Shown in pieces: positions 60,338 to 64,000 of a stretch of DNA of 64,000 nucleotides. This DNA comes from Pseudoalteromonas luteoviolacea (lineage in GTDB: Bacteria > Pseudomonadota > Gammaproteobacteria > Enterobacterales > Alteromonadaceae), in NCBI RefSeq assembly GCF_001696455.1, contig NZ_MAUJ01000005.1, positions 62,001 through 126,000 on the forward strand. Reading direction: 5' to 3'. The notes under the pieces are model-generated. The model did no database searches and had not been told where the DNA came from. It worked only from the letters and a program-made list of their open reading frames with translations. The first letter of the stretch is position 1, and each line of letters starts with the position of its first letter. The position numbers and the translations under genes are program-made.

Positions 60338-60676
60338 TTACGCAGCCAGCTCAGGGTTATTACGCACACCATCGATAGCTTGGGTTATATTCATCAAATA
60401 GACATCTTCAATAAGTGAAATCACATCATTCCAACGAGGGTTATATTCATTATTTTCCCAGCGCCTGAGCGTACGCTCTTCAATTCCATAACAAGCTGCT
60501 GATTCAGCTTGCGTGAACCCCCTGCATTTGCGTGCGTACTTAAGTAATTGCGCACCTTTGGGGGTGCGAACACGTTCGCTTGACCCTTCTCTTTCATCAG
60601 AGCTTTGCTGAGCTGCTACCAAGTTTTGAGACAGTCTTACTTTCATCTGGGTATTAAAGATTGATTGTTTGGCCAT
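60338..60676 (-). CDS. Small helix-turn-helix regulator
   Basis: This 112-residue protein has a basic, Gln/Ser-rich N-terminal part (1-40) and an XRE-like helix-turn-helix (about 44-80; LLKYARKCRGFTQAESA then ERTLRRWENNEYNP). The ATG at 60676 follows AAGGA by eight bases; an upstream TTG would add nine residues overlapping a TTACGCA site. It diverges from the S24 repressor gene, an arrangement like the immunity region of a temperate phage, although no other phage genes are present. Its target is probably the TTACGCA array, which is inference. Confidence 0.75.
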   Translation of the reverse strand: MAKQSIFNTQMKVRLSQNLVAAQQSSDEREGSSERVRTPKGAQLLKYARKCRGFTQAESAACYGIEERTLRRWENNEYNPRWNDVISLIEDVYLMNITQAIDGVRNNPELAA

Positions 60677-60858
60677 TTCCACTTTCCTTATTTTATTACG
60701 CAAGTGAATTAAAGTGACTACTGTTAAACGTTATAACCCACTGCTGTTAATACATCCTGAATCTAAAAGCATCAGTATGCGTAATTTTTTAAGAATTATA
60801 GATCAACTTTTTACGCACAACAACCTAAAAGTGACCTTTTTTTGCGTAAAAAATTGCA

Positions 60859-60887
60859 TTGAGTTTATTTTTAAAGCGCTTTATAAT
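60859..60887 (+). promoter_or_regulatory. Sigma-70 promoter of the S24 repressor gene
   Basis: TTGAGT (60859-60864), 17 bases, TATAAT (60882-60887). A TGCGTAA site sits just upstream (60843-60849) and another near +5 (60899-60905), good positions for autoregulation. The leader to the ATG would be about 43 bases. Confidence 0.6.
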
Positions 60888-60936
60888 GCACCTATTACTG
60901 CGTAATAAGATGTAATGTAGGACTTAGAAACCATAT

Positions 60937-61629
60937 ATGGACGGATCAAATACCTTAAATAGCTTATCCTTACGGGTAGAACATGCTATAAAACCACACA
61001 GCATCAGAGCGTTTGCGTCAAAAATTGATGTATCTGAGGGCACATTACGTCGAATCTTGAAAGGCGAAGACCCTAAACTGAGTATTGTAGAACGTATAGC
61101 AGAAGAAGCAGATGTGAGTTTGCTTTGGCTTATAACGGGCGATGAAGATATCGCAACTGCAGACTCGCCTGCGTCGATGCACCCGATAGTTAAACTAGAA
61201 GAATTTAACGAAGCCTTTGTACTTGTGCCTGGTTATCACGTGTCAGTTAGTACAGGCCATGGCGCTTTCAATGGTCATACGCAAATAGCAAGGCACCTCG
61301 CGTTTAGAAGAAAGTGGCTGGAATATAAAAACCTAGAGAAGAGTGAACTGGCCGTTGTTTTTGCTAAAGGCGACTCAATGGAACCGACAATCCATAATAA
61401 CAATACGATTCTGGTCGATCTTTCAGATAAGAAGCTCAGCGAAGGGCTGATTTATGTCGTTCGTTTGGGCGAAGAGCTATACGCAAAACGCCTGCAACAG
61501 TATTTAGATGGCTCTGTCAGGTTAATCAGCGATAACAAAGAGTATGTGGAGCAAGTGGTTAAACCTGATGAAATGGAACAGCTAGAGATTATTGGTAAGG
61601 TTGTTTGGATAGGTAAAGATCTAACTTAA
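60937..61629 (+). CDS. LexA/CI-like S24-family repressor
   Basis: This 230-residue protein has an N-terminal HTH (about 20-65; IRAFASKIDVSEGTLRRIL) and a C-terminal S24 peptidase domain (about 95-228). The Ser-Lys dyad is present: Ser147 in GDSMEPT and Lys184 in LYAKRLQ. The usual Ala-Gly cleavage pair is not obvious; the equivalent loop reads VSTGHGAFNG, so self-cleavage is uncertain. It is typical of prophage CI-type repressors. The gene is divergent from the small HTH gene, and its own promoter is bracketed by TTACGCA sites. No structural phage genes are seen in this window. Confidence 0.85.
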   Translation: MDGSNTLNSLSLRVEHAIKPHSIRAFASKIDVSEGTLRRILKGEDPKLSIVERIAEEADVSLLWLITGDEDIATADSPASMHPIVKLEEFNEAFVLVPGYHVSVSTGHGAFNGHTQIARHLAFRRKWLEYKNLEKSELAVVFAKGDSMEPTIHNNNTILVDLSDKKLSEGLIYVVRLGEELYAKRLQQYLDGSVRLISDNKEYVEQVVKPDEMEQLEIIGKVVWIGKDLT

Positions 61630-61647
61630 ATAGTCTTTTGAAAAGCA

Positions 61648-61676
61648 GCCTAAGTGGGTATCACGCCCACTTAGGC
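61648..61676 (-). terminator. Hairpin between the S24 repressor and chitinase genes
   Basis: GCCTAAGTGGG and CCCACTTAGGC form an 11-bp perfect stem with a 7-base loop. On the minus strand it is followed by TGCTTTTC, so it mainly suits the chitinase transcript; it may also end the repressor transcript. Confidence 0.7.
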
Positions 61677-61686
61677 GATTATTCAA

Positions 61687-64000
61687 TTACAGCTTTTGCC
61701 AAGCACTGCTGTTGCCAGGCTCATCTCCTTTAGTCCACCACAACGCTTTGTAACGCGCACATTGGTTTACCGAATCACAATAAGATACTTCAGTCCCTGT
61801 ATCGTATGCTACACTCACATGCCAAGGAAACTCTGCTTGGCTTAACAATTTCCAGGCATCAGCAAAACGCGTCGGTTCGACACCTGATACCCAATATTTT
61901 GCCTCCCAAATCAGTGTCTGTTTGACCTCTTGGTCAAAGTGGCTCACTTTATCACCTGTGTTGTACACAGCACTCGCATCATATACAAGGTGGCCATCAG
62001 TCCCTTTTGGCGTCACAGTAACAACAACTGTATCGCTGTAGGTATCTACACCATTGTCTGACACGCTTAATCGAAAGACTAACTGCTCTGCTTGATTCAC
62101 GGAAGGAGCAATAAAGATTGCTTTGACTGAATCTGACGCTGATATTGTCACTGTCGAACCTGAGACTTGTACCCAGCTGTACGTCAAAGTGTCGCCATCT
62201 GCATCTGTTGTGTTACTGCCATCTAAAACAACTTTGCTTGCAGCAGACTCAACTTGCTGATCGGCACCTGCGTTGACAACAGGTGGCGTATTAACTTTGC
62301 TATCTGTCACGATGATTTGTACTTCATCGCTAGTGCGACCGCCTTTGCCATCAATGGCACTAAAACGTAGCATGACCGTTGCCTCACCGACTACATCAGG
62401 CGCAACAAACTCAGCGTCTAAATTCGTCGCAACCCCCAAGATAACGGCTGGCCCAGATACTTGTTGCCACTGATAAGTCAGTGCGTCTTTATCCGCATCA
62501 ATTGCTGTTGCAGCTAGCTGAACCACAGAACCTGACAATACACTTTGATCCACACCCGCGTTAACGACAGGTGCACGGTTAGCACCATCGACTTGAGGGT
62601 GGCCCAGCGACTCATGCATCCAGTTTAAAATATCGCCATTGTCAGTATCAATTTCCCAACCAAACATGCCACCCAAGCCTTCTTTTTGAACAAGCTGTCC
62701 TTTGGCTGTAATAGACCTCTGATCATCATATGAGATTAAATCTCCGGTACTTGGGCGATAAATATAAGCAGCCTGTGCAACAGTGTCATAATGAGATTCC
62801 CAATCTGGGTGCTTTGCCCACTGCGCAATATTGGCATACATAAGCGTCCCAGGCTCTAGTTTAAAGGCATCCGTTGGCGCCGACGGGCCTGTAGCCTTAC
62901 CTTGCATGTGGTGTGTCCCGGGCATATAGTCAACACCCGTCCAACCTCGACCGTACATTGCCACACCAGCCACAAGTTTGTTTCCAGGTACACCTTGCGC
63001 TTTTAACAAATCAATACCCGTTTTCAAGTTGTAGTGAGTGGTACGCTTATCAGACGGTTTAAAATCTGATGGATAGACCGCTGTTTGGTGACCAAGCCCT
63101 GCCAAATCCCAAGCCCCAAAGTAGTCATAAGACATCATTAGGATGTAATCCATATACTTGATGGCTTCGCCGTAATTTACTTTCTCTAACTTATCATAAC
63201 CAACATTGATAGCAGAGGTCAGTTCATACGTTCGTCCTGTGCGCGCTTCCTCCTCATCGAGCATGGTGCGTAGCTCGCGCATTAATTTGATGTAAGTTGC
63301 ACCGTCGCTCGGTGATCCTAAGTTAGGATTGGCGGCAGCGACTCCTGGAAACTCCCAATCAATATCGATACCGTCCCAGAACTGCCATGTTCTCAAGAAT
63401 TTACGACACGACTCAACAAACGTTTTACGCTTGGCGTCATCTGCCATAAAGTAGAATGGATCTGATAGCGTCCAGCCCCCAATAGAAGGGATAATTTTAA
63501 GATCTGGATATCGCTGCTTTAACGCCATCATTTGACCATAGTTGCCTTTGACCGCATCTTGATTGACCTGATCACCTATCGGTTTCATATACGCCGCCCA
63601 TGGATCGGGTGGCGCCAATTCAAAATCACTTAATCCTGCGGTGACTTTTTGGAATGTGTTGTAACCAGTTGGGTTCTCTGTTTTAAAGGAATCGTTAGGG
63701 CCAGTTATTGCCACAAATCCATAGAAGATATGCGTTAAATTTTCAGCTGGAATATTATCTATGTAATAGTCCATACCTTCCACACGGTATATTGACCACT
63801 CTGCGGCGTATGCCGCGACCATCTTACCTGTTGTATTGACGTATGACCGGTTGGTCATTTCGATTGGAAACCGAGGATCGTTCACTTTCATAGCTAATGG
63901 CTCTAAATGAGTTCCCGCTGTATCAGCGACAATTAAGGTCTTTGAATTGGTACTCTGCGTGCAACCATTGACATTACACAGTTGTACCGCCAGTTTGAAT
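61687..64000 (-). CDS. chiA: GH18 chitinase (ChiA-type), 5' end outside the window
   Basis: This secreted chitinase resembles Serratia ChiA. The reading frame is open to the window edge at 64000 and still encodes the end of the N-terminal ChiN domain (VQLCNVNGC), so the start lies outside. The GH18 domain has the motif DGIDIDWE, with the catalytic Glu codon at 63352-63354, plus GGWTLSDPF and MSYDYFGAWD. Downstream are two PKD/Ig-like domains (each starting PVVNAG) and two C-terminal chitin-binding modules of the CBM5/12 type (WEAKYWVSGVEP and YKALWWTKGDEP). The order gives an enzyme for insoluble chitin, typical of marine bacteria. An ATG at 63891 is internal. Confidence 0.95.
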   Translation of the reverse strand, partial: FKLAVQLCNVNGCTQSTNSKTLIVADTAGTHLEPLAMKVNDPRFPIEMTNRSYVNTTGKMVAAYAAEWSIYRVEGMDYYIDNIPAENLTHIFYGFVAITGPNDSFKTENPTGYNTFQKVTAGLSDFELAPPDPWAAYMKPIGDQVNQDAVKGNYGQMMALKQRYPDLKIIPSIGGWTLSDPFYFMADDAKRKTFVESCRKFLRTWQFWDGIDIDWEFPGVAAANPNLGSPSDGATYIKLMRELRTMLDEEEARTGRTYELTSAINVGYDKLEKVNYGEAIKYMDYILMMSYDYFGAWDLAGLGHQTAVYPSDFKPSDKRTTHYNLKTGIDLLKAQGVPGNKLVAGVAMYGRGWTGVDYMPGTHHMQGKATGPSAPTDAFKLEPGTLMYANIAQWAKHPDWESHYDTVAQAAYIYRPSTGDLISYDDQRSITAKGQLVQKEGLGGMFGWEIDTDNGDILNWMHESLGHPQVDGANRAPVVNAGVDQSVLSGSVVQLAATAIDADKDALTYQWQQVSGPAVILGVATNLDAEFVAPDVVGEATVMLRFSAIDGKGGRTSDEVQIIVTDSKVNTPPVVNAGADQQVESAASKVVLDGSNTTDADGDTLTYSWVQVSGSTVTISASDSVKAIFIAPSVNQAEQLVFRLSVSDNGVDTYSDTVVVTVTPKGTDGHLVYDASAVYNTGDKVSHFDQEVKQTLIWEAKYWVSGVEPTRFADAWKLLSQAEFPWHVSVAYDTGTEVSYCDSVNQCARYKALWWTKGDEPGNSSAWQKL

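Larger units (their letters stand above)
60273..60905. repeat. Array of nine TTACGCA/TGCGTAA sites
   Basis: Exact copies start at 60273, 60338, 60360, 60696 and 60811 (TTACGCA) and at 60290, 60778, 60843 and 60899 (TGCGTAA). Four lie around the 3' end of the small HTH gene and five in the divergent region between it and the S24 repressor gene. Most are flanked by A/T on the TTA side. They look like binding sites of one or both adjacent regulators. Confidence 0.75.

Noticed and set aside
63889..63891. ATG at 63891 as the chitinase start
   Set aside because: The frame stays open to the window edge and encodes the end of the ChiN domain, so the ATG is internal.

Overview
The window looks like chromosomal DNA from a marine gammaproteobacterium of the order Alteromonadales, most likely Pseudoalteromonas. 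This is inference from gene content: a moderately AT-rich sequence, housekeeping gene orders close to those of Escherichia coli, NhaD, an AmgK/MurU cell-wall recycling pair, a large TonB-dependent receptor, a Serratia-type chitinase with marine-style C-terminal modules, and no PTS genes. There are no rRNA or tRNA genes, CRISPR arrays or insertion sequences that I can see. Coding density is high and most of the window is core genome.

Layout. 1-6.1 kb: a Bcr/CflA exporter, a LysE-type exporter, methylglyoxal synthase, a YegD-like Hsp70, a periplasmic ATP-dependent DNA ligase, a HAD phosphatase and a small conserved protein. 6.2-9.7 kb: a TonB-dependent receptor with a long upstream region holding two ACCGGT-centred operator-like palindromes, then sixA. 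9.8-16.1 kb: a pitrilysin-type peptidase, a PAS-GGDEF-EAL protein, an 827-base non-coding stretch with several stem-loops, and a YjbR/MmcQ protein. 16.3-22.9 kb: a lipoprotein with a collagen-like stalk, pfkA, nhaD, a DUF368/PopT lipid-carrier transporter and a DUF3530 protein. 22.9-32.1 kb: djlA-murU-amgK diverging from lptD-surA-pdxA-rsmA-apaG-apaH (outer-membrane assembly, vitamin B6, ribosome maturation). 32.2-45.9 kb: a chemoreceptor with a sigma-28-like promoter, tkt, metK with a MetJ box, HDOD and START proteins, ygiF/ygiM, a small membrane protein, an FKBP, a Lon-like protease and ybeL. 46.2-59.1 kb: the leuS-lptE-holA-nadD-rsfS-rlmH-mrdA-mrdB-rlpA-dacA-ybeD-lipB-lipA block (cell elongation, peptidoglycan, lipoate). 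59.1-64 kb: accessory DNA with a secreted unknown protein, two divergent phage-like regulators embedded in an array of TTACGCA sites, and the 3' part of chiA.

Two otherwise conserved housekeeping genes are broken by small frameshifts: pdxA (one base missing near 29730) and lipB (two bases missing near 57697). Both read perfectly across the break in another frame, so they are either sequence errors or very recent mutations. The most system-like novel signal is the 60.2-60.9 kb regulatory module: nine exact TTACGCA/TGCGTAA heptamers, a 12-bp perfect inverted repeat and a second long dyad around a small HTH gene and an S24-type repressor.
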